NCBI RefSeq assembly: GCF_026625605.1
Contig: NZ_CP113054.1
Location: 372,001 to 436,000 of the forward strand
Reading direction: 5' to 3'
DNA: 64,000 bases
Origin: Luteolibacter sp. SL250
Lineage (GTDB): Bacteria > Verrucomicrobiota > Verrucomicrobiia > Verrucomicrobiales > Akkermansiaceae
Shown here: positions 33,713 to 40,973 of the stretch, piece by piece
Position numbering within the stretch: position 1 is the first letter of the stretch
How the letters are laid out: each line of letters starts with the position of its first letter
Notes under the pieces: generated by a model
What the model was told of the DNA's origin: nothing
What the model saw: the letters and a program-made list of their open reading frames with translations, nothing else
The model's database searches: none
Position numbers and translations under genes: made by a program

Positions 33713-34354
33713 CTAAGGCCGATTATCCAACCGGAAGACCTGGCCGCTGGTATGCGGCAGGCCCTCATGGAGGAAATGGACGAATCCGGCCACCGCCCGG
33801 ACCGTATTGAAACGGCCCAGACAGTGTGCGCCCAGTATTTCGTGACGCCGCCTTGGTGTGACTCCACCGGTCATCTTCGTCTCCAGAAATCCGGGGAGGA
33901 TGGCATTCACCCGCACATTCGTCCCCCCGTGGGTTCGCGCCAAGGACTCGGTGAGGCCGAGCAACGCCGCCTTCCCGGTGGCATAGGCTGCCTGTCCAGC
34001 CGGAGGATGGATGGCGGAATTGCTGGAGATGAAGACGACGTGCCCTTCCTTCCGATTTCTCATCCCGGGGATCACGGCTGCAGCGGCGGCGGCGGCCCCG
34101 GCAAAGTTCACCTCCAGCGAGCGGTCCCAATCTTCCGGGGACGTCCGTGCCAGCAAAGCGTCCGAGATCTCGCCCGCACAACACACCAGCAGATCGACCG
34201 GAGCGGACCCGCAATAGGCCGCCACCTTCTCCCGGTCACAAACATCCAGGACGTCACGACCGGGTGCGTCAACCTGCCAGCCTTCCTCCCGGAACACGGC
34301 TGCGATCTCCTTTCCAAGATCCCCCTGGCCACCTGTGATGATGATTCTCCTCAC
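33713..34354 (-). CDS. Short-chain dehydrogenase/reductase
   Basis: Starting at a GTG (34354), the 213-residue protein begins RRIIITGGQGDLGKEIA, the TGxxxGxG cofactor motif. It continues with CAGEI, the catalytic Ser in FISSNSAIHPP, and Tyr/Lys in YATGKAALLG. All three catalytic residues of classical SDRs are present, and an NAILPGF segment follows. No ATG gives a sensible N-terminus, and longer frames include unrelated sequence. Closest general type is 3-oxoacyl-ACP reductase-like; substrate unknown. Confidence 0.85.
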   Translation of the reverse strand: MRRIIITGGQGDLGKEIAAVFREEGWQVDAPGRDVLDVCDREKVAAYCGSAPVDLLVCCAGEISDALLARTSPEDWDRSLEVNFAGAAAAAAAVIPGMRNRKEGHVVFISSNSAIHPPAGQAAYATGKAALLGLTESLARTHGGTNVRVNAILPGFLETKMTGGVTPRRRHEILGAHCLGRFNTVRAVAGFVHFLHEGLPHTSGQVFRLDNRP

Positions 34355-34424
34355 CTTGGAAACGCTGCAATGATCCACACCGGGCGGCAAGCACCACGAT
34401 ATTCCCAGCATTCCGTTCAAAGGA

Positions 34425-34433
34425 TGTGGATAA
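34425..34433 (-). promoter_or_regulatory. Perfect DnaA-box sequence in a 290-base intergenic region
   Basis: TGTGGATAA (34425-34433) is the exact complement of the consensus DnaA box TTATCCACA. A one-mismatch version, TTGTTCACA, lies at 34570-34578, and AT-richer sequence with GATCTTATGAGG follows at about 34590-34625. The region 34355-34644 holds no gene that can be supported. It could be a control region or part of a replication origin; two boxes alone are weak evidence. Confidence 0.35.
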
Positions 34434-34644
34434 CCTACGAATGTCTGCGAAAAGGGACTTTGCCAGCCCGGCTCCGGATGCCTTTTTCCCGGGCGGTGCA
34501 GGTTGTTGCCCACGTTATTCTTTCCGTGGAACGTGCATCACTGCAATGGGGAACAGCCATTTCCGGAGGTTGTTCACACGATGAAGAAGAAGATCTTATG
34601 AGGTCAAAAATGAAGAATTCATCAGAAAGAGCAGGCAAGGGGGC

Positions 34645-34974
34645 TCAAGGAAGGTAGGGCGCACACTTCACTTTCAGGATTCTGATGAGCTCCTGGTCCA
34701 TGTAGTCGTAGTTGTCCGGGATATTGAGCACGGCAACCCGCTTGCCCTTCAGGGAGGCCCCGTGGTGCCGCGCCAGCCGGTTGCGGTGGGTGGACTCCAT
34801 GACAAGGATGACGTCCGCCCAGGCGAGCTGTTCGGGGCTGAGGGGGACGATGGCATCATGATTCAACCCGGCGGAGTCCGCTTCGATGCCCGGTGTGTCC
34901 GCAAAGATGGTCTCCGCGGTGGGGCTGCGGAGTTTGTTCTGGGAGCAGATGAAGAGGAGTTTTCTGGCAGGCAT
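34645..34974 (-). CDS. Low-molecular-weight protein-tyrosine-phosphatase-like protein
   Basis: The ATG at 34974 gives 109 residues beginning PARKLLFICSQNKLRSPTAE, the CX5RS P-loop of LMW-PTP-like phosphatases. It continues with GIEADSAGLN and LSPEQLAWADVILVMESTHRNRL. It is shorter than classical LMW-PTPs (about 150), lacking the usual DP general-acid segment: the end is NIPDNYDYMDQELIRILK, where IPDNYD may supply the acid. It follows pdhC on the same strand. Substrate unknown. Confidence 0.8.
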   Translation of the reverse strand: MPARKLLFICSQNKLRSPTAETIFADTPGIEADSAGLNHDAIVPLSPEQLAWADVILVMESTHRNRLARHHGASLKGKRVAVLNIPDNYDYMDQELIRILKVKCAPYLP

Positions 34975-34987
34975 GGGGGAAATGCGG

Positions 34988-35019
34988 AAAGCGGCGGTTC
35001 CCCGGAAGGAGCCGCCGCT
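34988..35019 (-). terminator. Hairpin after pdhC, possible weak terminator
   Basis: On the minus strand AGCGGCGG (35012-35019) pairs with CCGCCGCT (34988-34995), followed by TTTCC. The T run is short. It lies in the 72-base gap between pdhC and the phosphatase-like gene, so some read-through is likely. Confidence 0.4.
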
Positions 35020-35046
35020 GGTTGAATCTGACAATCCGTTCCGGGA

Positions 35047-36351
35047 TCAGAGAAGCATCAGAGCGGGTTGCTCGAGCAGCTTCTTGACCTGGGAGAGGAA
35101 CTCCGCGCCAACGGCGCCATCGACCACGCGGTGGTCGCAGGAGAGACCGATGTTCATACGGAGACCGGGGACGATCTGGCCGCCTTTGACGACGGGTTTT
35201 TCGATGGCCGCTCCGACGGAGAGGATGGCCGCCTGTGGTGGGTTGACGATCGCGTCGAAGGATTCGATGCCCCAGGCACCCAGGTTGGAGACGGTGATGG
35301 TGCCGCCGTCGAACTCATCCGGCTTGAGCTTCTTGTCCTTCGCGCGTTTGGCGAAGTCCTTGACGGCCTGGGAAATGGCGAGCAGGGACTGGGTTTCCGC
35401 CTTCTTGATGACCGGGGTGACCAGACCGTCCTCGACGGCGATGGCGACGGAGAGTCCGACGTGCTTGAACTTCACGATGTGGTCACCGGCGAAGGAGGCG
35501 TTGATCGCTGGCACCGCTTCCGCCGCGCGGATGGTGGCGAGAAGGATGAAGTCGTTGACGGAGAACTTGTTGCCGTGGGTCTTTTCCGCCTGGTCGTTGA
35601 CCTGCTTGCGGAGCGACATGAGCGGGGCCGCGTCCACTTCCAGATGGAGGTAGAAGTGGGGGATGGTGACCTTCGAGGTGAGCAGGCGGGAAGCGATGAC
35701 TTTCCGCATGCTGGAGAGTTCGATGCGTTCGTCGCCTTCCTTCGCGGTGGGCAGGATGGCCTGGGCGGCTGGAGCGGCTGCCGCAGCAGGTGCCGACGCC
35801 TTGCCCTTTGCGGAGGCGGCCAGCGCGGCGGCGGCGGAGGCGTCGCTGGAGGGCTTCTTCGCAGGTGAGGAGGAGGCATTCTCGACGTCCTTTTTCACGA
35901 TCCGGCCGGCTGGGCCGCTGCCGGTGACGTTGCCGAGATCGACATTGAGGTCCGCTGCGATCTTGCGGGCGAGAGGGGATGCCTTGATGCGCTCACCGTC
36001 TTCACGTGGAGCCGCGGCGGGAGCCGGGGTGCTGGCAGCGGCAGGTGCGGTTTCCCCTGCCTTCGGTTCGGCTGCTTTGGTTTCCGCGGCCGGCGCAGGC
36101 GCGCTGCCTCCACCTTCGCCGCCGAGCACGGCGAGAACGGAACCGATGGTTGCCTTGTCACCTTCCTGCACGCGGATCTCCGTGAGCACGCCTTCGTCGA
36201 AGGCTTCCATCTCCATCGTGGCCTTGTCCGTTTCGACTTCCGCGAGGATGTCGCCGATCTCGACGTTATCGCCGACTTTTTTGTGCCATTTGATAAGGGT
36301 GCCCTCGGTCATGGTGTCCGAGAGTTTTGGCATTTCGATGTTCACTGACAT
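35047..36351 (-). CDS. pdhC: Pyruvate dehydrogenase E2, dihydrolipoamide acetyltransferase
   Basis: The 434-residue protein has one N-terminal lipoyl domain (VETDKATMEME, lipoyl Lys about residue 43), an Ala/Pro-rich hinge, and a peripheral-subunit-binding domain near 125-160 (IKASPLARKIAADLNVDLGNVTGSGPAGRIVKKDV). A second Ala-rich hinge leads to the catalytic acetyltransferase core ending GLSCDHRVVDGAVGAEFLSQVKKLL, where H and D of HRVVDG form the active site. It makes acetyl-CoA with E1 (pdhAB) and E3. It is separated from pdhAB by a toxin module and three small lipoprotein genes. No E3 gene is in the window. Confidence 0.93.
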   Translation of the reverse strand: MSVNIEMPKLSDTMTEGTLIKWHKKVGDNVEIGDILAEVETDKATMEMEAFDEGVLTEIRVQEGDKATIGSVLAVLGGEGGGSAPAPAAETKAAEPKAGETAPAAASTPAPAAAPREDGERIKASPLARKIAADLNVDLGNVTGSGPAGRIVKKDVENASSSPAKKPSSDASAAAALAASAKGKASAPAAAAAPAAQAILPTAKEGDERIELSSMRKVIASRLLTSKVTIPHFYLHLEVDAAPLMSLRKQVNDQAEKTHGNKFSVNDFILLATIRAAEAVPAINASFAGDHIVKFKHVGLSVAIAVEDGLVTPVIKKAETQSLLAISQAVKDFAKRAKDKKLKPDEFDGGTITVSNLGAWGIESFDAIVNPPQAAILSVGAAIEKPVVKGGQIVPGLRMNIGLSCDHRVVDGAVGAEFLSQVKKLLEQPALMLL

Positions 36352-36430
36352 GGCTTGGATGAAAATGGGGTCGAGGTGAAGATGGGAGAATGACGGGGGT
36401 TTTCCAGCCTTTTCAGGCCATGAGGGGAAA

Positions 36431-36466
36431 GAAAAAGCGCGGGGCTTTGGATGGCCGCCGCGCTTT
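36431..36466 (-). terminator. Intrinsic terminator before pdhC (minus strand)
   Basis: On the minus strand AAAGCGCGG pairs with CCGCGCTTT across about 15 bases, followed by TTC. It follows the stop of the Cys-rich lipoprotein gene at 36491 and shows that pdhC has its own promoter in the 36352-36430 interval. Confidence 0.7.
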
Positions 36467-36490
36467 GGAAATGGGTTCTGGTCAGGTGTC

Positions 36491-36877
36491 TCAGGGAGCC
36501 AGTGGCTTCATGGAAGGAACGAGGCCCATGTGGGGGCTGCCGGTTCCGCCCTGGACGGTGGCCATCTTGAGGAACTTGTCATGGGAGGTGCCGCAGCAGC
36601 CCTTCTTCGGGCAGTAGAAGCGCACGCAGGAACCGCACTTCACCTTGACCTTCTTGGTCACGGTTTTGTAGCGGGGAACCTTCTTCTCGACGGTCTCGGT
36701 CATGCCACCTTTGGCACCGGGAGTGTGGACTTGCTCGGTGACGATGTCATAGCCGCAGGTTTTCACTTTTTTGGTGACCGTGCGGTAGTCGGCGGTCTGG
36801 GCGCCGAACATGGAGCAGCAGGAGGAGAAGCCGAGGGAAACGGCGACGAGGGAGACGAGGAGCAGCAGGTTTTTCAT
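36491..36877 (-). CDS. Cys-rich lipoprotein-like protein with repeated YxTVTKKVK segments
   Basis: The ATG at 36877 gives 128 residues with a lipoprotein-type signal (MKNLLLLVSLVAVSLGFSSCC). The mature part has two similar units, YRTVTKKVKTCGYDIVTEQV and YKTVTKKVKVKCGSCVRFYC, followed by PKKGCCGTSH, giving eight or more cysteines that may bind metal or form disulfides. No family is recognised. It ends before a clear terminator. A gene of 24 codons with a similar Cys-rich lipobox lies immediately upstream. Confidence 0.65.
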   Translation of the reverse strand: MKNLLLLVSLVAVSLGFSSCCSMFGAQTADYRTVTKKVKTCGYDIVTEQVHTPGAKGGMTETVEKKVPRYKTVTKKVKVKCGSCVRFYCPKKGCCGTSHDKFLKMATVQGGTGSPHMGLVPSMKPLAP

Positions 36878-36902
36878 GACGGGTTCGAGTTTTTGTTGGA
36901 AA

Positions 36903-36977
36903 TCAGAAGAGGCAGCAGCAGGAGCTGAGGGCGACCGCCACGGCGGCAAGTGCGAGATGGACGGCAATGCGTTTCAT
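36903..36977 (-). CDS. Candidate 24-residue Cys-rich lipopeptide
   Basis: The frame from the ATG at 36977 reads a Lys/Arg start (MKRIAVHLALAAVAVA), then LSSCCCLF and a stop. This is a complete lipoprotein signal with almost no mature part, like entericidin-type peptides. It sits 26 bases upstream of the Cys-rich lipoprotein gene on the same strand, so it may also serve as a leader peptide. The evidence is signal-like composition only. Confidence 0.35.
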   Translation of the reverse strand: MKRIAVHLALAAVAVALSSCCCLF

Positions 36978-37043
36978 AATGATGGAAATGCTAGAAGCGG
37001 AGTGGGTCTTGGCAATGAAAAAGCACCTCGGGCACCCGTGAAT

Positions 37044-37343
37044 CTAACCGGTTGTGACCTTTGTCACCACTCCTTTTTCAACCGTGAAGTTGAGGCGCTC
37101 CGGCCGGTAGTCGCGGGTGACGGGAAAGTCCTCGCCGTCCTTTCTAACAACACGGCAGGGGAGGTCCGCTTCCTTGGCCTTCGCTTCGGCCGCTTCAAGG
37201 GTCAGCCCGACGAAGGAATCCGGCGTGGGAACCGCATCGGAAGGCTGCTTTCCGGCGGCATCCGGCGGTGGGGGATCCGGAGCGTTCTTCGGCTGGCAGG
37301 CGGCGGTGAGCAGGGCAAGGGGCAGGAGGAGGGACGCTTTCAT
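37044..37343 (-). CDS. Lipoprotein with peptidase-inhibitor I78-like domain
   Basis: From the ATG at 37343 the 99-residue product has a lipobox (MKASLLLPLALLTAAC, Cys16) and a Pro/Asp-rich linker. The compact C-terminal domain is GLTLEAAEAKAKEADLPCRVVRKDG, then TRDYRPERLNFTVEKGVVTKV. The DYRPxRLN plus KGxVTKV pattern is the hallmark of I78 inhibitors of subtilisin-like proteases. It is likely a periplasmic or outer-membrane inhibitor. Confidence 0.75.
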   Translation of the reverse strand: MKASLLLPLALLTAACQPKNAPDPPPPDAAGKQPSDAVPTPDSFVGLTLEAAEAKAKEADLPCRVVRKDGEDFPVTRDYRPERLNFTVEKGVVTKVTTG

Positions 37344-37384
37344 AACTCCTAAATTCGGACGGACGGCTCGGGGTGCAAGGATTT

Positions 37385-37795
37385 TCAGGCGGGCGGGGAG
37401 GTGACCGACCGCAGCCAGCCGGCGAAGGATTCCTCGGTGTGGTCGCCGGCGGCGAGGGCGAGAAAGTGGGGATACTTCTCCTCTTCCCCGACAAGGAAGA
37501 AGACGCCATTCAGGTTCAGGAAGAGTTCGCAGGCGATGGCAGCGGTCCGCTTGTTGCCGTCGAGGAAAGGATGATTCTTGGCAAGACCGTGGGCGTAGCT
37601 GGCAGCGAGCTGGCAAAAATCTGGCGGTGGATCTCCGTAGCACCAAAGTTGCTGGGGCCGTGCGACGGCGGAGAGAAACAACCCTTCGTCTCGGATTCCC
37701 GGCAGCCCACCGTGCTCGGCGAGCTGCCGCTGATGGACGAGGCGCAGGGTTGTCTCGGCCACCCACTCAGGTTCTGGAGCGCTCATGGAGTTCAC
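37385..37795 (-). CDS. doc: Doc/Fic-type toxin
   Basis: The 136-residue protein has the Fic motif HPFLDGNKRT and the Doc layout LVHQRQLAEHGGLPGIRDEGLFLSAVARPQQL and ASYAHGLAKNHPFLDGNKRTA. Doc phosphorylates EF-Tu and is neutralised by a co-encoded antitoxin. It begins at a GTG overlapping the antitoxin stop (GTGA), or at an ATG nine bases later. The antitoxin is AbrB-like rather than Phd, a known alternative partner for Doc. The pair sits between pdhB and pdhC. Confidence 0.9.
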   Translation of the reverse strand: MNSMSAPEPEWVAETTLRLVHQRQLAEHGGLPGIRDEGLFLSAVARPQQLWCYGDPPPDFCQLAASYAHGLAKNHPFLDGNKRTAAIACELFLNLNGVFFLVGEEEKYPHFLALAAGDHTEESFAGWLRSVTSPPA

Positions 37796-38019
37796 TGGGC
37801 AAGCTTTCTGAGCATGTTCCGGTTCTCACGCATGATCCGCTCCGCCACTTCCATCTGGCGGGCGACGGTCTCATCGAAAGGAGTCAGAAGGAGGCCATCG
37901 GGGGTCTCCGTAAGAGTAATGCTGTCGCCCTTGCTCACCCGGAGCTTTTCCAAAACCTCCTTGGGAAGGATGATTCCAGCCGAGTTTCCGATGGTTGTAA
38001 TCTTCAGGGTCGCATTCAT
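37792..38019 (-). CDS. AbrB/MazE-type antitoxin
   Basis: The 75-residue protein is a SpoVT/AbrB swapped-hairpin DNA-binding domain: LKITTIGNSAGIILPKEVLEKLRVSKGDSITLTETPDGLLLTPFD. A C-terminal helical tail (VARQMEVAERIMRENRNMLRKLAQ) would wrap the toxin. It precedes and overlaps doc by 4 bases. It has its own sigma-70 promoter in the 43-base gap after the pdhB terminator and probably autoregulates there. Confidence 0.9.
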   Translation of the reverse strand: MNATLKITTIGNSAGIILPKEVLEKLRVSKGDSITLTETPDGLLLTPFDETVARQMEVAERIMRENRNMLRKLAQ

Positions 38020-38027
38020 TTTGGTAA

Positions 38028-38055
38028 GTTATAACCCATGTTCCAACGGAATCAA
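38028..38055 (-). promoter_or_regulatory. Sigma-70-type promoter of the toxin-antitoxin pair
   Basis: On the minus strand TTGATT (38050-38055) and TATAAC (38028-38033) are spaced 16 bases apart. Transcription would begin a few bases before the antitoxin ATG at 38019. The spacing and -10 match are good and the -35 is fair. Confidence 0.6.
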
Positions 38056-38061
38056 GACGCT

Positions 38062-38098
38062 AAAAAAACCCGGCACACGGGAAGCGCGCCGGGTTTTT
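38062..38098. terminator. Bidirectional intrinsic terminator after pdhB
   Basis: AACCCGGCGCGC and GTGTGCCGGGTT pair around a short loop, with runs of seven T (minus strand) and five T (plus strand) on the two sides. It ends the pdhAB transcript 28 bases after the pdhB stop. Confidence 0.9.
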
Positions 38099-38125
38099 GA
38101 AGTTCTGGGACTTCCGTCAAACGGA

Positions 38126-39112
38126 TCAGCCGAGGGCCAGCACCTTCTCCACGATCCGGCGTGGGTTCGGAAGCTGCTCATTCTCAATGTGCGGCGAGTA
38201 GATCGCAGGCGCGTCGATGGTGGTGACACGCTTGACCGGCGCGTCGAGGTAGTCGAAGGCGTGCTCCTGGATGAGGTGGGAAACCATCGCGGAGACACCG
38301 CCGAAGCCTTTCGATTCATCCACGAGGACGACGCGGTTGGTCTTCTTGACAGTCTTCAGGATGGCATCCTGATCGAGCGGTCGGATCGAGCGGAGGTCGA
38401 GAACCTCGGCGTTGATGTTGTGCTTTTCCTTGAGGATCTCCGCGGCGGCGAGCGCCTGGATCACGGAGCGGCCGTGGGCGATGAGCGAGACATCCGAGCC
38501 TTCGCGCTTGATGTCGGCCAGACCGAGCGGCACGACGAAGTCACCGTCGGCGGGGTCCGGCACGGAACCGGTGGTGCCATAGAGAAGGGTGTTCTCCATG
38601 ACATAGACCGGGTCGTTGTCACGGATGGCCGCCTTGATCAGACCTTTCGCATCGGCGGGGGTTGCGGGAGCGCAGACCTTCAGACCGGGGAATGCGGCGA
38701 AAAGGCCTTCCGGAATGTGGGAGTGCGTGGCACCCACCCCGGTGCCGCCGTTGGCAGGGCCGCGGACCACGATGGGGCAGTTGGCGAGGCCGCCGGACAT
38801 ATAGCGGACACAGGCGGCATTGTTGACGAGCTGGTCGAAGGCCACGGAGTGGAAGGACCAGAACATCAGCTCCATGACCGGACGGACGCCCAGCATGGAA
38901 GCACCGATGCCCATGCCGATGAAGCCGGCTTCGGAGATGGGGGTGTCGACGATGCGCTTGTCGCCCCACTTTTTCCAGAGGCCCTCGGTGACCTTGTAGG
39001 CGCCGTTGTATTGGGCGACTTCCTCGCCCATCAGGACGACGTTCTCATCGCGGGCGAGTTCCTCATCGAGACCTTCGCGGAGCGCTTCACGGTAGGTAAG
39101 AATACGTGACAT
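38126..39112 (-). CDS. pdhB: Pyruvate dehydrogenase E1 component, beta subunit
   Basis: The 328-residue protein has the transketolase-like pyrimidine domain and C-terminal transketolase domain: VVLMGEEVAQYNGAYKVTEGL (TPP-activating Glu), VDTPISEAGFIGMGIGASM, MELMFWSFHSVAFDQLVNNAA and LIAHGRSVIQALAAAEIL. With pdhA it forms the alpha2beta2 E1 that decarboxylates pyruvate and acylates the lipoyl arm of E2. It follows pdhA by 39 bases and ends at a strong terminator. Confidence 0.95.
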   Translation of the reverse strand: MSRILTYREALREGLDEELARDENVVLMGEEVAQYNGAYKVTEGLWKKWGDKRIVDTPISEAGFIGMGIGASMLGVRPVMELMFWSFHSVAFDQLVNNAACVRYMSGGLANCPIVVRGPANGGTGVGATHSHIPEGLFAAFPGLKVCAPATPADAKGLIKAAIRDNDPVYVMENTLLYGTTGSVPDPADGDFVVPLGLADIKREGSDVSLIAHGRSVIQALAAAEILKEKHNINAEVLDLRSIRPLDQDAILKTVKKTNRVVLVDESKGFGGVSAMVSHLIQEHAFDYLDAPVKRVTTIDAPAIYSPHIENEQLPNPRRIVEKVLALG

Positions 39113-39151
39113 GTAAGTGGAAATTGGGAGGTGTGAAGGTGGATGGGGAAA

Positions 39152-40228
39152 TCAGTCGTTGAAGAAGTGGCGGCCGATCTTGGAAGCCTCGGTGTTGTTG
39201 TCACTTTCCCAATAGATGTCCGTCATGATGTCCGCGACGGTCGGCGGTGGGGATTCCTCGGCGAACTTCACCGCGTCGGCGGCTTCCGCCTGGGCGGCCT
39301 TGTTGATCTCGTCGGCCTTCTCCTCGGTGAGGACTCCTTCGTCGATCAGGCGCTTGCGGAAGAGGTTGATCGGATCGTGGTTCTGCTTGTAGTTTTCGAT
39401 CTCCTCCGGAGTGCGGTATTTCTTGGCGTTGGCGTCGGCGACGCTGTGGCCGTAATAGCGGTAGGTGTCGATCTCCAGCAGCGTGGGGCGGCTCTCGTTG
39501 TGCGCGCGTTCCAGGGCGATCTGGGTTTTGGCGCGGACCTCATAGACGTCGGAGCCGTTGATGACATCCCACTCCATGTCATAGCCTTCCGCCCGTTGGG
39601 CGAGGCAACCCTTGTAGGCGGAGGACCGCTTCTGGGAGGTGCCCATCGAGTAGCCGTTGTTTTCGATGACGAAGATGACGGGAATGTCGAAAAGGGAAGC
39701 GATGTTGAGGGATTCGTGGAAGGCACCCTGGTTGACGGCGCCGTCGCCAAGGTAGCAGAGGCAGGCACCCTTCCTGCCGAGATACTTCACCCCGTAGGCG
39801 AGGCCGAGGCCGAGCGGGGTCTGACCGCCGACGATGCCGTGGCCGCCCCAGTAGTTCTTGTCCGGAGCGAAGTAGTGCATCGAGCCACCCTTGCCCTTGG
39901 AGCAACCGGTCTGCTTGCCGTAGTTCTCCGCCATGCACTCGTTCATGTTCATACCGGAGGCGAGGCCGTGGCCGTGGTTGCGGTAGGCGGTGATGACGTG
40001 GTCGTCCTTGCCGCAGAGGGAGATGGTGCCGACAGCGACCGACTCCTGGCCGATGTAGAGGTGGAGGAAGCCACCCATCTTACCCGCGTTGTAATACTTC
40101 AGCGATGCCTGTTCGAACCGGCGGATGCGGACCATCTGGGTGAAGAGACCGATCTTTTCCTCCGCAGTGAGGTTCTTGTTGATCGCGGCAGTTGAGAAAT
40201 CAAGAGGGGTCGAGGTGGCGCTGGACAT
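39152..40228 (-). CDS. pdhA: Pyruvate dehydrogenase E1 component, alpha subunit
   Basis: From the ATG at 40228 the 358-residue protein shows MVRIRRFEQASLKYY, GGHGIVGGQTPLGLGLAYG, and the TPP-binding GDGAVNQGAFHESLNIA...VIENNGYSMGTS block, with phosphorylation-loop-type HSVADANAKKYRTPEE near the end. It is the thiamine-diphosphate subunit of E1. A further 51 bases upstream are open but not conserved. It heads the pdhAB transcript. Confidence 0.95.
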   Translation of the reverse strand: MSSATSTPLDFSTAAINKNLTAEEKIGLFTQMVRIRRFEQASLKYYNAGKMGGFLHLYIGQESVAVGTISLCGKDDHVITAYRNHGHGLASGMNMNECMAENYGKQTGCSKGKGGSMHYFAPDKNYWGGHGIVGGQTPLGLGLAYGVKYLGRKGACLCYLGDGAVNQGAFHESLNIASLFDIPVIFVIENNGYSMGTSQKRSSAYKGCLAQRAEGYDMEWDVINGSDVYEVRAKTQIALERAHNESRPTLLEIDTYRYYGHSVADANAKKYRTPEEIENYKQNHDPINLFRKRLIDEGVLTEEKADEINKAAQAEAADAVKFAEESPPPTVADIMTDIYWESDNNTEASKIGRHFFND

Positions 40229-40282
40229 GGACTGGCGTTTGGAAGGTAGGGACTTAGAAAGCGGGGCAGTAACGGGCAAGAC

Positions 40283-40852
40283 TTATCTCGCGGCGATTTG
40301 GGATGGGGCTTTGGCGGTGCCAGGAAGGGAAAGGCGGGCGAGGAGGAAGAGGCCGGTGAAGAGCGTGTTCGCGACGATGAGATTGCGGAGGAAAACCCAG
40401 GTCGGGCCGAGACCCACCGGACCGGTCCACTGGGCCTGGACGAATCCGGCGGCGTCCTTTGTGTAGAGCGGGTCGGTCAGGAAGGAGACCAGATTGGTCA
40501 GGAAGTAGAAGATGACAGCGGAGGCGACGGCACCGGTGAGCACCGGTGTGGCGGCGGGCTTCGGACGAACCACCATGGCGATGCTGATGGTTGCGGCGAT
40601 CCCCAGGGCGATGGCGGCATGGTGCCAGCCAAAAACCGGATAGCCTTGGAGGGCACTGGTAACCGGGTCGGTCAGCACCCAGACGATGCCTGGCACCAAC
40701 CAACGTTGCTTCCCGTCGAGGAAAATGAAGCTGCAGAGGAACAGTGCCAGCAGCGGTTGGAGATTCGGGAGGGTGGTGGGAAAGGCGCTGCCCAGCACGC
40801 GGAAGACAGCCAGCAAGGCGATCAGGATGAGGACGGGGACCCAGCGGTTCAT
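40283..40852 (-). CDS. DUF6580-like multi-span membrane protein
   Basis: From the ATG at 40852 the 189-residue protein has about six membrane segments (WVPVLILIALLAVFRVLG, LQPLLALFLCSFIFLDG, HHAAIALGIAATISIAMVV, GAVASAVIFYFLTNLVSFL, NTLFTGLFLLARL). The block FYFLTNLVSFLTDPLYTKDAAG matches the FFLLTNxxxW pattern of DUF6580 proteins, an uncharacterised family that may be a transporter substrate-binding unit. It is 54 bases upstream of pdhA on the same strand. Upstream in-frame residues would overlap the parS-like site. Confidence 0.7.
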   Translation of the reverse strand: MNRWVPVLILIALLAVFRVLGSAFPTTLPNLQPLLALFLCSFIFLDGKQRWLVPGIVWVLTDPVTSALQGYPVFGWHHAAIALGIAATISIAMVVRPKPAATPVLTGAVASAVIFYFLTNLVSFLTDPLYTKDAAGFVQAQWTGPVGLGPTWVFLRNLIVANTLFTGLFLLARLSLPGTAKAPSQIAAR

Positions 40853-40925
40853 GCGGCGACGATGGAGGATTTCCCGGTAGTGGGCGAGGGGAAAATCCTT
40901 TGTTTGGAAGGATTCGTCGGCTCTA

Positions 40926-40941
40926 TGTTCCACGTGGAACA
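40926..40941. promoter_or_regulatory. parS-like ParB-binding palindrome 1
   Basis: TGTTCCACGTGGAACA matches the parS consensus TGTTNCACGTGNAACA at all 16 positions, and the palindrome extends to 18 bases (ATGTTCCACGTGGAACAT, 40925-40942). It lies in the intergenic space just upstream of mnmG. No ParB gene is in the window. Confidence 0.75.
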
Positions 40942-40973
40942 TCACCAGATCCGTGCTTGAGGTGGGGAGTTCC

